The notes beneath the pieces were generated by a model. That model had not been told where the DNA came from. It was given only the letters and a program-made list of their open reading frames with translations, and did not search any database. A stretch of 41,291 nucleotides of DNA from an uncultured beta proteobacterium (lineage in GTDB: Bacteria > Pseudomonadota > Gammaproteobacteria > Burkholderiales > Burkholderiaceae_C), in assembly GCA_903914615.1 (NCBI GenBank), contig CAIWPS010000779.1, positions 1 to 41,291 on the forward strand. The letters run 5' to 3'. A program made the translations under genes and the position numbers. Below are positions 33,284 through 40,405 of the stretch, in pieces. Position 1 is the first letter of the stretch; each line of letters begins with the position of its first letter.

Positions 33284-33292
33284 GGAGCAATT

Positions 33293-34102
33293 ATGTCGCG
33301 AGCTTTCAAGCTTTCTGGAGTCACCTTCACTGCGACCGGCCTTCCTAGCATCTATGACCCGTCGTTCTTGGCGCCGAATCTAGTCGGCTGGTGGGCTGCC
33401 GATCAGGGCCTGACTGTAAACGGATCCAACCAGGTCACGAACTGGAACGATCTTTCAGGCGCAGGTAATTCGTTGGGCAATCCCACGGCGGCTAACTCGC
33501 TCGTCGAAACGCTCGCTGGGCAAAATGGGCTGCCTGTGCTTTCTTCTCCGACAGCTTCGCCCACGCAGGGTTACTGGGTGCAAAGCGCCGCGGCAATTAC
33601 CGCATTGGGCTTCAGTCTCACCACTCCATTCAGCATCAATGTAGTAATCAAGCGGCAGGCTGCCGGCGTGGTCAACGAATCACTGATATCGAACAACCCC
33701 TCTGCTGGCTTTGCTGGATGGCAGTTGATGATTGGCACCAACTTCGGAAACGTTGCGCAATTCAGGATTCAGACAACCGCGGGTAGCTCGTTTTCTGTCC
33801 ACGGAAGCACGGTGCTCAGTGCTGGAGTCGCTTATGTGATTGGAGTAACTTATGACGGATCCGGAACCGCCGCTGGCATCCAGATTTACGTTAACGGGGT
33901 AGCGGAGACCATGACAATAGCGATCAACACCGCGACTGGCGCTGTTGCCAATGGACTGCTCGAAATCGGCGGTTGGGGTGCAACTAGCAATAACTTCCGC
34001 GATGCAGATTTCTTTTGCGAAGCCGTTATTGCCAACGTAAAAATCACCACGGCGCAGATAGCCCAGTTGACGGCTTACTACCGCGCCAAGTGGGGATTCT
34101 AG
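33293..34102 (+). CDS. LamG / concanavalin-like tail protein
   Basis: 269 residues with a lectin-like jelly roll: NLVGWWAADQGLTVNGSNQV and TNWNDLSGAGNSL at the N-terminus, then PFSINVVIKRQAAG, AYVIGVTYDGSGTAAGIQIY, VNGVAETM and GLLEIGGWGA. The WWxAD and NDLSG features are typical of LamG-type domains attached to phage tails. It probably binds surface sugars. AAGGAG precedes the ATG. It directly follows the spike gene by 10 bases and may be a second receptor-binding protein or a cap on the spike. Confidence 0.82.
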   Translation: MSRAFKLSGVTFTATGLPSIYDPSFLAPNLVGWWAADQGLTVNGSNQVTNWNDLSGAGNSLGNPTAANSLVETLAGQNGLPVLSSPTASPTQGYWVQSAAAITALGFSLTTPFSINVVIKRQAAGVVNESLISNNPSAGFAGWQLMIGTNFGNVAQFRIQTTAGSSFSVHGSTVLSAGVAYVIGVTYDGSGTAAGIQIYVNGVAETMTIAINTATGAVANGLLEIGGWGATSNNFRDADFFCEAVIANVKITTAQIAQLTAYYRAKWGF

Positions 34103-34195
34103 GCCTGGGAAAACCTGTCGTTTCTTCTACCGTTCTTTAACGCATGGATCGACGGCCGGTGGCCAAGTGTTTGCAGGAAAGGATTATGAGTCTAC

Positions 34196-34477
34196 GTGGA
34201 TGCGGATGCGCGGCATTACCAAAGCCAGCTGCACGAGATGAATCAGAAACGCATGGATGCGCAGGACGAGAAGCTCGATCTGATCCTGGAATCCGTGTCG
34301 CGGAACGATTCGCTTCATGAGGAGTTTCCGAAGCTCGTCGAGCGCGTTGGCAATCTCGAAAAGCAGCGGGAGTTTGGCAGGGGAGTTATCGCCGCAGTTG
34401 CGCTGATCGGCGGTATTACCGGCAAGTGGACCGGGTCTCTTGTGGAGTGGTGCTTTCACCATTGGTCTGGCAAGTAA
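34196..34477 (+). CDS. Coiled-coil plus membrane anchor protein, lysis-associated
   Basis: A 93-residue protein: N-terminal coiled coil (about 1-55, QKRMDAQDEKLDLILESVSR), then one membrane span (GVIAAVALIGGITG) and a short C-terminus. This resembles XhlA/holin-accessory proteins or an inner-membrane spanin with reversed order. The start is unclear: GTG 34196 in this frame has a poorly placed AGGAAAGG, while ATG 34186 with a better site is in a different frame and stops early. An unusual start or a small frameshift could explain this. It lies just before the holin-like gene. Confidence 0.6.
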   Translation: MDADARHYQSQLHEMNQKRMDAQDEKLDLILESVSRNDSLHEEFPKLVERVGNLEKQREFGRGVIAAVALIGGITGKWTGSLVEWCFHHWSGK

Positions 34478-34500
34478 CTCAACGGGAAAAGGAGATAAGA

Positions 34501-35337
34501 ATGGAATTGCTAAGCAATATCGTCAGTCAACCCAAGACCTCGATCGCGGGGCTCTTGATTGGAATCGCAACCGTCGCCGGCGTGCTCTCGCAGCAGGGCG
34601 TCACGCTCGGGACGGCGGGCAAAGGCACAATGGTCGCGCTCATTGGCGGCATCGCGGCCGCGCTGCTGGGGCTCATTTCGCAGGATCCGGGTGCTTCGCA
34701 GCGTTCGTCGGCCGGTCCAGCGTTGGGGTCTTCGTCCGGAGCTGGCAGCGCGCAGAAGCTGGGCGTGCTCGTGCTCTGCTCGATCGTACTCATGGGATCG
34801 ATGATTGGCTGCTCGGCCGCCGCGGTTGCGCAGGACATCGTTAACTTCACGCCCCCGCTCGAGTCGGCGATCGCCACGGTCGACACCACGGCGAGCCTTC
34901 TGCTGCCGGCGGACGCACCGCTCTTCGCCCTGGTAACCGCGGGCCTGGATGCGGCGATCAATGAACTGGACGCGCAGGCGAAGGCTTACCTGGCCAATCC
35001 AAACGCCGGAGTCCTGGCGGCGCTGCAGAACGCGGCCGTGACTGCCCAGCAGACGGTCAACGCATCGCTGTTGAAGGCGGCCGGGATAAAGGACTCGGCC
35101 AGTCAGACGCACGCGCTTGCCGCAATCAATGGAGTGGGCACGATCGTGACGGCGATCCTGGGACTCGTGCAATCGATCTCGAGCAAGTCGCAGGTGGCTC
35201 AGATGGCGGCCAGGTCGCCCATCAAGCTCGCCCAGGTGCGTCAACTCCTGGACGAACGGCAGATGGCTGAAGTCGCCCAAAGCTACGGGATAACGCCGGA
35301 TGTGTTCCTAGCCAGGGAGGCCGCGGCGGGGTTCTAG
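34501..35337 (+). CDS. Holin-like protein fused to a lipoprotein-like domain
   Basis: 278 residues from ATG 34501, with AAAAGGAGA upstream; the track's 34426 is too early. Residues 1-60 hold two membrane spans (TSIAGLLIGIATVAGVLSQ and GTMVALIGGIAAALLGLIS), as in phage holins. A Ser/Gly linker follows, then a third hydrophobic segment ending in MIGC (LGVLVLCSIVLMGSMIGC), which resembles a lipoprotein signal, and an Ala-rich helical domain. Either this is a real fusion, or an internal start yields a separate lipoprotein. With the preceding coiled-coil protein it forms a second possible lysis unit at the end of the late operon. Confidence 0.7.
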   Translation: MELLSNIVSQPKTSIAGLLIGIATVAGVLSQQGVTLGTAGKGTMVALIGGIAAALLGLISQDPGASQRSSAGPALGSSSGAGSAQKLGVLVLCSIVLMGSMIGCSAAAVAQDIVNFTPPLESAIATVDTTASLLLPADAPLFALVTAGLDAAINELDAQAKAYLANPNAGVLAALQNAAVTAQQTVNASLLKAAGIKDSASQTHALAAINGVGTIVTAILGLVQSISSKSQVAQMAARSPIKLAQVRQLLDERQMAEVAQSYGITPDVFLAREAAAGF

Positions 35338-35358
35338 GAAGACAAGTTTTTTCACAAG

Positions 35359-35422
35359 CTCTCGCAAAACGAGAGAACCAAGGCAATTGGGGGCCGGCGA
35401 TCCGGTCCCCGTTTTTTGCCTT
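35359..35422. terminator. Bidirectional terminator closing the late operon
   Basis: Two hairpins after the last late gene. First CTCTCG-CAAAA-CGAGAG (35359-35375). Then a 9-pair GC stem (35389-35410; GGGGGCCGG with CCGGTCCCC, one G-T pair) followed by TTTTTT; its arms extend to AAGGCAA ... TTGCCTT (35380-35422), giving A-run and T-run on both sides. It therefore stops the rightward late transcript and the leftward ribbon-helix-helix transcript, which converge here. Confidence 0.85.
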
Positions 35423-35448
35423 GAGCCGCGCTAGGGGACGGCGCCATC

Positions 35449-35610
35449 TTACTTTTTGCGGGAGATTAGGATTTTTTCCTCTTCGACTAAACGGCTGAGG
35501 GCAAAGCGGATAACACCTGCCTGGGTGAGTCCGAGTTTGTCGGAAAGTTTTTCAAGCTGGGCAAACTGGGTAGCACTGAGCCGGAGTGTGGTCTGCTTCA
35601 TCGACGCCAT
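35449..35610 (-). CDS. Ribbon-helix-helix protein 1, 53 aa
   Basis: Leftward gene. The likely product starts MASMKQTTLRLSATQFAQLE or three codons later, with the RHH pattern: strand KQTTLRLS, helix TQFAQLEKLSDKLG, turn, and helix TQAGVIRFALSRLV. Such dimers bind operators through the strand. The track's 98-residue version adds an unlikely N-terminus. No ribosome site is visible before either ATG. An imperfect inverted repeat CGGTA-N9-TACCG (35656-35674) lies about 45 bases upstream and may be an operator. Candidate lysogeny regulator or plasmid-style antitoxin; no toxin gene is next to it. Confidence 0.7.
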   Translation of the reverse strand: MASMKQTTLRLSATQFAQLEKLSDKLGLTQAGVIRFALSRLVEEEKILISRKK

Positions 35611-35799
35611 GAGACAAGCGTAAAATCTGTTTTGTGTGTCGAAACGATATCGAAGCGGTACCGGTGCGATACCGATCCGGCATCTTTTAGGTGGCTTTTG
35701 AGTATACTGGTTGAGGTAGCTCTCGGCATGGCACGAAGGGGCCATTGCTCCATGAGTCGAAAGTCATGCTATAACTATCTTCAGTAACTCACGAGCTAG

Positions 35800-36000
35800 T
35801 TACAAGCCTGACTTGACAAGTCTCGCAATCGCGATTTGAGCGATAGCATTGCGGTTGGTGGAGTTCTCGCCCGCGAGCCTGTCGAGCTGCTGAATAGTGC
35901 TCAACGGGAGTCTTATGTGAAGCGTAGCTGTTTCCTCTTTCGGGCTTGTCGAGGGCTTTTGGGAGGTCGTCTGTGCGGGTTTATCGGGTCGGGTTGCCAT
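35800..36000 (-). CDS. Ribbon-helix-helix protein 2, 66 aa
   Basis: Leftward gene with a flexible N-terminus and an RHH domain: strand ATLHIRLP, helix STIQQLDRLAGEN, turn STN, and helix RNAIAQIAIARLV. The start is ATG 36000; the GTG at 36027 in the track lies inside a likely operator. A -10-like TACAAT (36013-36008, reverse) ends only 7 bases before the ATG and there is no ribosome site, again pointing to leaderless translation. It is divergent from the integrase gene, which it may repress together with its own promoter. It resembles Arc-type repressors in fold and size. Confidence 0.75.
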   Translation of the reverse strand: MATRPDKPAQTTSQKPSTSPKEETATLHIRLPLSTIQQLDRLAGENSTNRNAIAQIAIARLVKSGL

Positions 36001-36007
36001 GTGACCT

Positions 36008-36031
36008 ATTGTAGCCACATATGACACATAT
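36008..36031. promoter_or_regulatory. RHH gene promoter with repeated operator
   Basis: On the reverse strand a TACAAT -10 is followed 7 bases later by the RHH2 ATG. Just upstream are two direct CACATAT repeats 9 bases apart (36016-36022 and 36025-36031, plus-strand coordinates), a typical spacing for tandem RHH dimers. Binding here would cover the -10/-35 spacer and repress the gene. Confidence 0.5.
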
Positions 36032-36070
36032 CGATTAAAAAATGAGTGTACTACTCATATTCTTTTATTC

Positions 36071-36114
36071 TTGTGTCGTATTGTGTTGCATCCGTACACA
36101 ATCCGCGATACAAC
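36071..36114 (+). promoter_or_regulatory. Integrase control region with inverted repeat
   Basis: ATTGTGT (36080-36086) and ACACAAT (36096-36102) form a perfect 7-base inverted repeat with a 9-base spacer; an extra TTGTGT stands at 36071. A weak promoter fits across it: TTGCAT (36086) - 17 bases - TACAAC (36109-36114). These could be repressor operators for the integrase gene or integrase arm sites. Confidence 0.45.
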
Positions 36115-36170
36115 AGACGAACGGGCCCAGATTGGCGAGTGTCCGGAATCCTAGCCGGAGGCAATCACCC

Positions 36171-37382
36171 GTGCGTCCAACATCCCTTGCAGCTTTAACT
36201 TACAAGCACACGACTGGGCACCTCGATTGTCCGGCGTGCGATAGGATGCGTTTCTTGGGGCGGCAATTAATTACTCCCGACATGCTTTTCATGGATGCCT
36301 TTGAGGCGTGGATCTCGCAGCGAGTTATGGCTGCGCCGGACAATGTCACCCTGGTCCTGAAGCCAGTCAAAGCCCGCTATCTTGCGCCTCGGACCATCAA
36401 GGATTACCGGGCTACGGCAGCGGCGCTGAATAAATTCTTCGCGAAGCTGAAACTGGGCGAGATCCATCAGGGACACCTGGCCCAGTACCAGGCCGCGCGA
36501 GCTTTCTGCGACGTGTCGGCTTGCGTCGACGGCCGCTGGGAAAAGCCGTGTGGGTCCAACCGCATCCGCAAGGAGATTGATCTGCTGGTTCGCATCCTGA
36601 GATCGGCAAAACTTTGGGGCGACGAGCAGAAGGAAGACTTCGTGCGCGTCCGCCGAGAAGAGAACGACGTGCGGCGAGCGCTCACGCCGGAGGAGCAGGC
36701 GCATTTCCTTCGCACGGCCGCAAGCCGGGAAGACTGGCGCTTCATTCTCTGGTATGCGTGCGTCGGCCTGCAGACGGCCGCGTCGACCGACGAGTTGAGA
36801 AATCTCCAGATCGGCGACGTCTCCGTCGGCCGGCGTGGTTTTGAGATGATCCATATCCGCTGGAAGTCTGAGGGCGTCAAGAATAAATACCGGGTGCGTC
36901 CGGTGCCGCTCGAGGGGCAGGCCGTCTGGGCAATGGAGAAACTGATCGAGCGCGCGGGCAAACTGGGCGCCAGTCAGTTCCACCATTACCTCTTTCCGCT
37001 CGGCGCGCGCGGCGGTCATTGCTACGATCCGGAGCGGCCTATGACGGAATCGGGTTTGAAGAAGCGCTGGGAGGCGGTTCGCACGGCTGCCAATCTTCCC
37101 TGGCTGCGTCCCTACGATCTGCGCCACACCGGGATTACCAGAATGGCGGAAGCCGGCGTCCCTGTCGAGGTCGCCATGTCGATGGTCGGGCACATGACCC
37201 TGCAGATGCACCGGCACTATACGGCGATCTCCGGCAACTCGCAACGCCGCTGGATGAGCGCGACCTGGGGGTCGAATCCAGCCCACGATGAGGCGGAATC
37301 CGGCAGGAAACAGCCCTCCGGCGCGCGGAAGTCGAATCAAAGTAGTAGCGCTTTTGTACAGAAACTTCCGAAGCGCGCCTAA
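36171..37382 (+). CDS. int: Tyrosine site-specific integrase
   Basis: 403 residues from GTG 36171, which has CGGAGG 9 bases upstream. The track's 36042 start adds an improbable hydrophobic leader over the promoter region. The N-terminus has a CPAC pair, then a SAM-like core-binding domain (PRTIKDYRATAAALNKFF). The catalytic residues are seen: Arg in STDELRNLQIG, the Lys region HIRWKSEGVKNKYR, LRPYDLRHTGIT (His-x-x-Arg block), SMVGHMTLQ and the nucleophile in HRHYTAIS. The C-terminal 45 residues are a polar extension. It lies beside the tRNA-type attP, as expected for integration into a host tRNA gene. Confidence 0.93.
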   Translation: MRPTSLAALTYKHTTGHLDCPACDRMRFLGRQLITPDMLFMDAFEAWISQRVMAAPDNVTLVLKPVKARYLAPRTIKDYRATAAALNKFFAKLKLGEIHQGHLAQYQAARAFCDVSACVDGRWEKPCGSNRIRKEIDLLVRILRSAKLWGDEQKEDFVRVRREENDVRRALTPEEQAHFLRTAASREDWRFILWYACVGLQTAASTDELRNLQIGDVSVGRRGFEMIHIRWKSEGVKNKYRVRPVPLEGQAVWAMEKLIERAGKLGASQFHHYLFPLGARGGHCYDPERPMTESGLKKRWEAVRTAANLPWLRPYDLRHTGITRMAEAGVPVEVAMSMVGHMTLQMHRHYTAISGNSQRRWMSATWGSNPAHDEAESGRKQPSGARKSNQSSSAFVQKLPKRA

Positions 37383-37390
37383 TTTATATC

Positions 37391-37418
37391 TTGACAGACC
37401 GAGTTTCTGTTCTATATT
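37391..37418 (+). promoter_or_regulatory. Strong sigma70-type promoter
   Basis: Perfect TTGACA (37391-37396), 16-base spacer, TATATT (37413-37418). It is the best housekeeping-type promoter in the window and reads towards the attP core and the ParB-like early operon, which starts 320 bases further. It lies immediately after the integrase stop codon (37382). Confidence 0.8.
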
Positions 37419-37479
37419 GGTCAAAGTTTAGTTAAAGAACCCCATAGTGCTTCGAAAGTTTTGGTGGGAAACGATCTAG

Positions 37480-37555
37480 GGCGACGGTGCGATTTAGCAA
37501 GGCCCTCGGATTCATAACCCATAGGTCGGCAGTTCGATCCTGCCCTCCGCCACCA
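37480..37555 (+). other. attP: attP: 3' half of tRNA-Met(CAT) with diverged 5' part
   Basis: From about 37506 to 37555 the sequence reads as the 3' half of a tRNA-Met: anticodon loop TTCATAA (CAT at 37513-37515), T-arm GGCAG-TTCGATC-CTGCC (37528-37544), acceptor strand CTCCGCC, A, and CCA. The 5' half has the right total length (76 bases) but pairs poorly: the acceptor GGCGACG has two mismatches and D and anticodon stems do not form. This is the usual form of an attP in which phage DNA carries only the tRNA end needed to rebuild the host gene. The 358-base gap around it (37383-37740) holds a promoter, this site and hairpins, and no gene. Confidence 0.85.
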
Positions 37556-37568
37556 AAAGACTTCAAAA

Positions 37569-37598
37569 GCGCAATGGGTTGGGGATCACTCATTGCGC
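37569..37598 (+). other. Hairpin downstream of attP
   Basis: A perfect 8-base inverted repeat, GCGCAATG ... CATTGCGC with a 14-base loop, starts 14 bases after the CCA end. A second stem CGATGG-N8-CCATCG (37631-37650) and a TTTTTT run (37660-37665) follow. In a prophage these could stop transcripts leaving the rebuilt host tRNA gene before they reach the early operon. They could also be integrase arm sites. The T-run is too far from the stem for a textbook terminator. Confidence 0.5.
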
Positions 37599-37740
37599 AC
37601 GTCTATTTGTGGTGAAAACAGTGCTCAGAACGATGGAGACAAATCCATCGCTCTAGGCGCTTTTTTGCTTCCATGGGCCGCGAATTCAGGAGTGATTTCG
37701 ATTTTTCTTTGGCTGGCAATTTTGTCGAAGGAGATCCAAC

Positions 37741-38454
37741 ATGACGATTCTCGGCGTCCATGCTCCCTGCGATCCGTCGCGGCTTTCCGGCCCTGATATC
37801 GCACAACCGCTTGTCGCCCAACTGATCGATTCCATCGATAACCGTTCGCAGGCAGCTGGGCAGAACCTCGAGTTCCTGCTGGCCCGTTTGCTGTTTGCCG
37901 CGCGCGGGCTTGCCAACGCCCACATCAAGTCGTCGCGCCCGCTGGAGTACGAAGAGCCGCTCGTCTACTGCGACGAGTGCCAGCATGCCGCGCTCCTAGA
38001 CAAGCTGACCCACGCGCCGAGCTGCAGGACCGGTAGCGTGCTGGAGATCCTGGCGTGCATCTGCGAAAGCAGGCCAGCCACTGGGAGGCCCGTCCCCAAT
38101 CGACGCAGGGAGGACGCGTGTGCCGCGGATAACGCAGGCCTGGAATATGGCGAGCCTTGGGAGGCTGGCTGGACTGACCATCTGACCCGGGCCAACGTTA
38201 TTTCGCTCTTCAGTGCCGAGGGTTATCGCCTCGCCGATTTAGCGGGCGCGCCGGCAGAGGCTCGGGAGCATGCGGAGCGTGTCGCCGTCTGCGTGAACTT
38301 CTGCGCGGGGATCTCGACTGAGACTTTGCGGCATGAGCTGCCGCTGGCCTCGGCCGATCGCCGGCGATGGAGCGAGATCCGGCATCTGAGAGTTGCGTTG
38401 CCCTGGCTGCCTGTGCTGCCGACTGAAGCCGATGATAAGGCGGTGCTCCTGTGA
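37741..38454 (+). CDS. Cysteine-rich hypothetical protein, first gene of early operon
   Basis: 237 residues from an ATG with AAGGAG 8 bases upstream. A likely zinc site lies at about 76-110 (YCDECQHAALLDKLTHAPSC, then EILACIC). The C-terminal half has helical segments without a recognised family. It is joined to the ParB-like gene by a GTGA overlap, so both should be made together. It could be a partner or regulator of that protein. I cannot assign a biochemical function. Confidence 0.75.
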   Translation: MTILGVHAPCDPSRLSGPDIAQPLVAQLIDSIDNRSQAAGQNLEFLLARLLFAARGLANAHIKSSRPLEYEEPLVYCDECQHAALLDKLTHAPSCRTGSVLEILACICESRPATGRPVPNRRREDACAADNAGLEYGEPWEAGWTDHLTRANVISLFSAEGYRLADLAGAPAEAREHAERVAVCVNFCAGISTETLRHELPLASADRRRWSEIRHLRVALPWLPVLPTEADDKAVLL

Positions 38455-40169
38455 CGGCCTCCGCGGCGGCGGCCGCACCAACCAATCTTGAGGTGATCGA
38501 CATTCCTCTCGGCGAGCTGTCGCCTTCGCGGTTTAATTCGCGGGCTATCAAGGAAGACGACAAGCTTCGCGAGCTGGCCGACTCGATCCGCACGGGCGGT
38601 GTCAACCAGCCGATCATCGTCCGCGAGGTACCGGTAGAGGGCGACGTGATCGAGTACGAGATCGTCGCCGGGCATCGCAGGTTTCATGCTTCGCGGCTGG
38701 CCGGGAAGGGAACGATTCCGGCGATCATCCGCGAGCTTACAGATGACCAGGCGCGCGAGCTACAGATCACCGAGAACCTGCATCGGGAAGATCTGGATCC
38801 GCTCGATGAGGCGCGCGCTTTCAATGAGGCGATGACGTTTGCTTCGCTGAAGCTGCTAAGCGTTCAGGAGCTCGCCGCGCGCCTGGGCAAGAGCCCGGTT
38901 TACATCAGTCGGCGTCTGACGCTACTCGATGCGATCCCGGCCGTCCAGGATGCTCTGCGGCAACGCCTCATTGAAGTGGGCCACGCGCTTGATCTTGCGA
39001 GGTTGCAGGAGGCTGAACAGCAGCGACTGCTCTACTGGCTCGGCGTTGTGGAAGAGAAGGACGATGTGGAAGCCGGTGAGGACAACGACGAGGATGAGTA
39101 CGAAGACGAGGAGGAGGAAGAGGAAGACGATGAATCTCCACTTGTCGCGCAGGATGCCGTTCGTTTCGTAACGACGCGCTCGGTGATCGATCTGCGCAAG
39201 CACATCGGGCAAACCGCGCTGCGAGTTCTCGGTACCGCGCCGTTCGATCCCGGCGATGCCGATCTCGATCCGGAGGCAGGGAGCTGTGCCGACTGCCTGA
39301 AGCGCACGGGCGGCAGTCCGCTGCTGTTCAGCGATGTGAGCGACCAGGACGTCTGCACTGATCGTGCGTGCTTTGACGGGAAGATCAAGACCTTAACGGC
39401 GCGCCGTATTGCCGAGGCGAAAGCTGCCGGGAATGAGCTGATCCAGGTTACAACCGACTGGCAGAACAAGTCGAAGGGCGGCGCTCGCTACCAGCATGAC
39501 GTCGACATTGTGGGCCGCTATGGCTGCGCACCTTGCGAAGCTTCGCAGCCTGGCATCTATGTCGACGGCAAGTCGGTGGGCAAACTGATCCAGGTCTGCG
39601 TTCACAAGACCTGCCCGATTCATAAGGGCCGTAATAATTCGTCGAGCACCGGAGCTGATCCGAAGGCAAAAGAGAAGCGGAAGGCTCTTCTGGCTAAGGT
39701 CAAGGCGGAGAAACAATACCGGCTGCAGCTCTTCAAAGAGTTGATGGCGAAGCCGATCGCGCCGGAGCCCACCGATGCAATGGTGAAGGCGCTCGTTGGG
39801 TTCGCTTTTACCCGCCTGGACAGCACGAAGTACCAGGTGATCGAAGAGGCTCTGGCGTGGCCGAAGGGTTCTTTCGGCTGGGCTGGCGATAAGAATCGCG
39901 CATCGCGAATGGCTGCGTTGACCCAGGCGGATGCGATCCGGATCGCGCTGGTCGCACTCGGAGCCAATGAGCTCACGGTTCATGAGCAGGAGCTCGAGGC
40001 AAAGAGGAACAACGGCAACGCCCGCGTACTCGGGCTGGAAGAGGTTGCGAAGATGCTGGGCGTCGACGTAGCGCCGGTCCGAGAGCGGTTCTTTCCCGGC
40101 GCCATGCCGGCGGCCGCTAAAGCTGTGCCGGCGAAGAAGGCCGCGAAGAAGAAGGTGATGCGCAAATGA
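38451..40169 (+). CDS. ParB-like protein with acidic insert and cysteine module
   Basis: 572 residues from GTG 38451 (overlaps the previous stop). Residues 15-110 are the ParB N-terminal domain: VIDIPLGELSPSRFNSRAIK, VAGHRRFHASRLAGKG and ITENLHREDLDPLDEARAF. Residues 115-185 are its helix-turn-helix (LSVQELAARLGKSPVYISRR). An uninterrupted acidic stretch follows (about 200-225), then a cysteine module (CADCLKRTGGSPLLF and CTDRACFDGKI) typical of PRTRC-type and related phage ParB proteins. The C-terminus is Lys/Ala-rich. No ParA is encoded, so plasmid-style partition is unlikely; DNA organisation, nuclease or transcription control are possible. Confidence 0.88.
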   Translation: MTASAAAAAPTNLEVIDIPLGELSPSRFNSRAIKEDDKLRELADSIRTGGVNQPIIVREVPVEGDVIEYEIVAGHRRFHASRLAGKGTIPAIIRELTDDQARELQITENLHREDLDPLDEARAFNEAMTFASLKLLSVQELAARLGKSPVYISRRLTLLDAIPAVQDALRQRLIEVGHALDLARLQEAEQQRLLYWLGVVEEKDDVEAGEDNDEDEYEDEEEEEEDDESPLVAQDAVRFVTTRSVIDLRKHIGQTALRVLGTAPFDPGDADLDPEAGSCADCLKRTGGSPLLFSDVSDQDVCTDRACFDGKIKTLTARRIAEAKAAGNELIQVTTDWQNKSKGGARYQHDVDIVGRYGCAPCEASQPGIYVDGKSVGKLIQVCVHKTCPIHKGRNNSSSTGADPKAKEKRKALLAKVKAEKQYRLQLFKELMAKPIAPEPTDAMVKALVGFAFTRLDSTKYQVIEEALAWPKGSFGWAGDKNRASRMAALTQADAIRIALVALGANELTVHEQELEAKRNNGNARVLGLEEVAKMLGVDVAPVRERFFPGAMPAAAKAVPAKKAAKKKVMRK

Positions 40170-40405
40170 ATCCCACTATGACACCTGGGGTCTGCCGGTA
40201 TTGCCGCGTTGTGGATGAGTCTGCGGGCGGCATCGTCGACGGCAATCGCCGGTCGTGGTGGGACAAAGAGCGCACCGTGTGCAACGCATCCGCATGTATC
40301 ACGCAGTTTGGCATCGACGAGGAGATCGCGCGAAGGAGAGGCTTTGATGCCTACTGTCGCGCGACGACTCGCCGCAAGAAGGTTAAGGGCCGGAGGGTCG
40401 CATGA
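40166..40405 (+). CDS. Small cysteine protein, 79 aa
   Basis: Starts in an ATGA overlap with the ParB-like gene. It has GVCRYCRVVDE at the N-terminus and VCNASACI about 25 residues later, four cysteines that could bind one zinc, and a basic C-terminus (RRKKVKGRRVA). Likely a small nucleic-acid-binding protein; no family is recognised. It overlaps the next gene by an ATGA as well. Confidence 0.72.
   Translation: MNPTMTPGVCRYCRVVDESAGGIVDGNRRSWWDKERTVCNASACITQFGIDEEIARRRGFDAYCRATTRRKKVKGRRVA

Noticed and set aside
34144-34320. ATG 34144/34186 frame before the coiled-coil gene
   Set aside because: Although ATG 34186 has a fair ribosome site, the frame gives a short Cys/Arg-rich product and stops inside the better coiled-coil frame.
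30302-35337. Diversity-generating retroelement as in Bordetella phage BPP-1
   Set aside because: Head genes resemble BPP-1, but there is no reverse transcriptase gene and no template/variable repeat pair near the tail genes.
37480-37555. Functional phage tRNA gene
   Set aside because: The 3' half is good but acceptor, D and anticodon stems do not pair in the 5' half, and it stands next to the integrase; an attP remnant explains it better.
37593-37796. 67-residue ORF after attP
   Set aside because: It overlaps the well-supported start at 37741, has no ribosome site and reads through the hairpin region.
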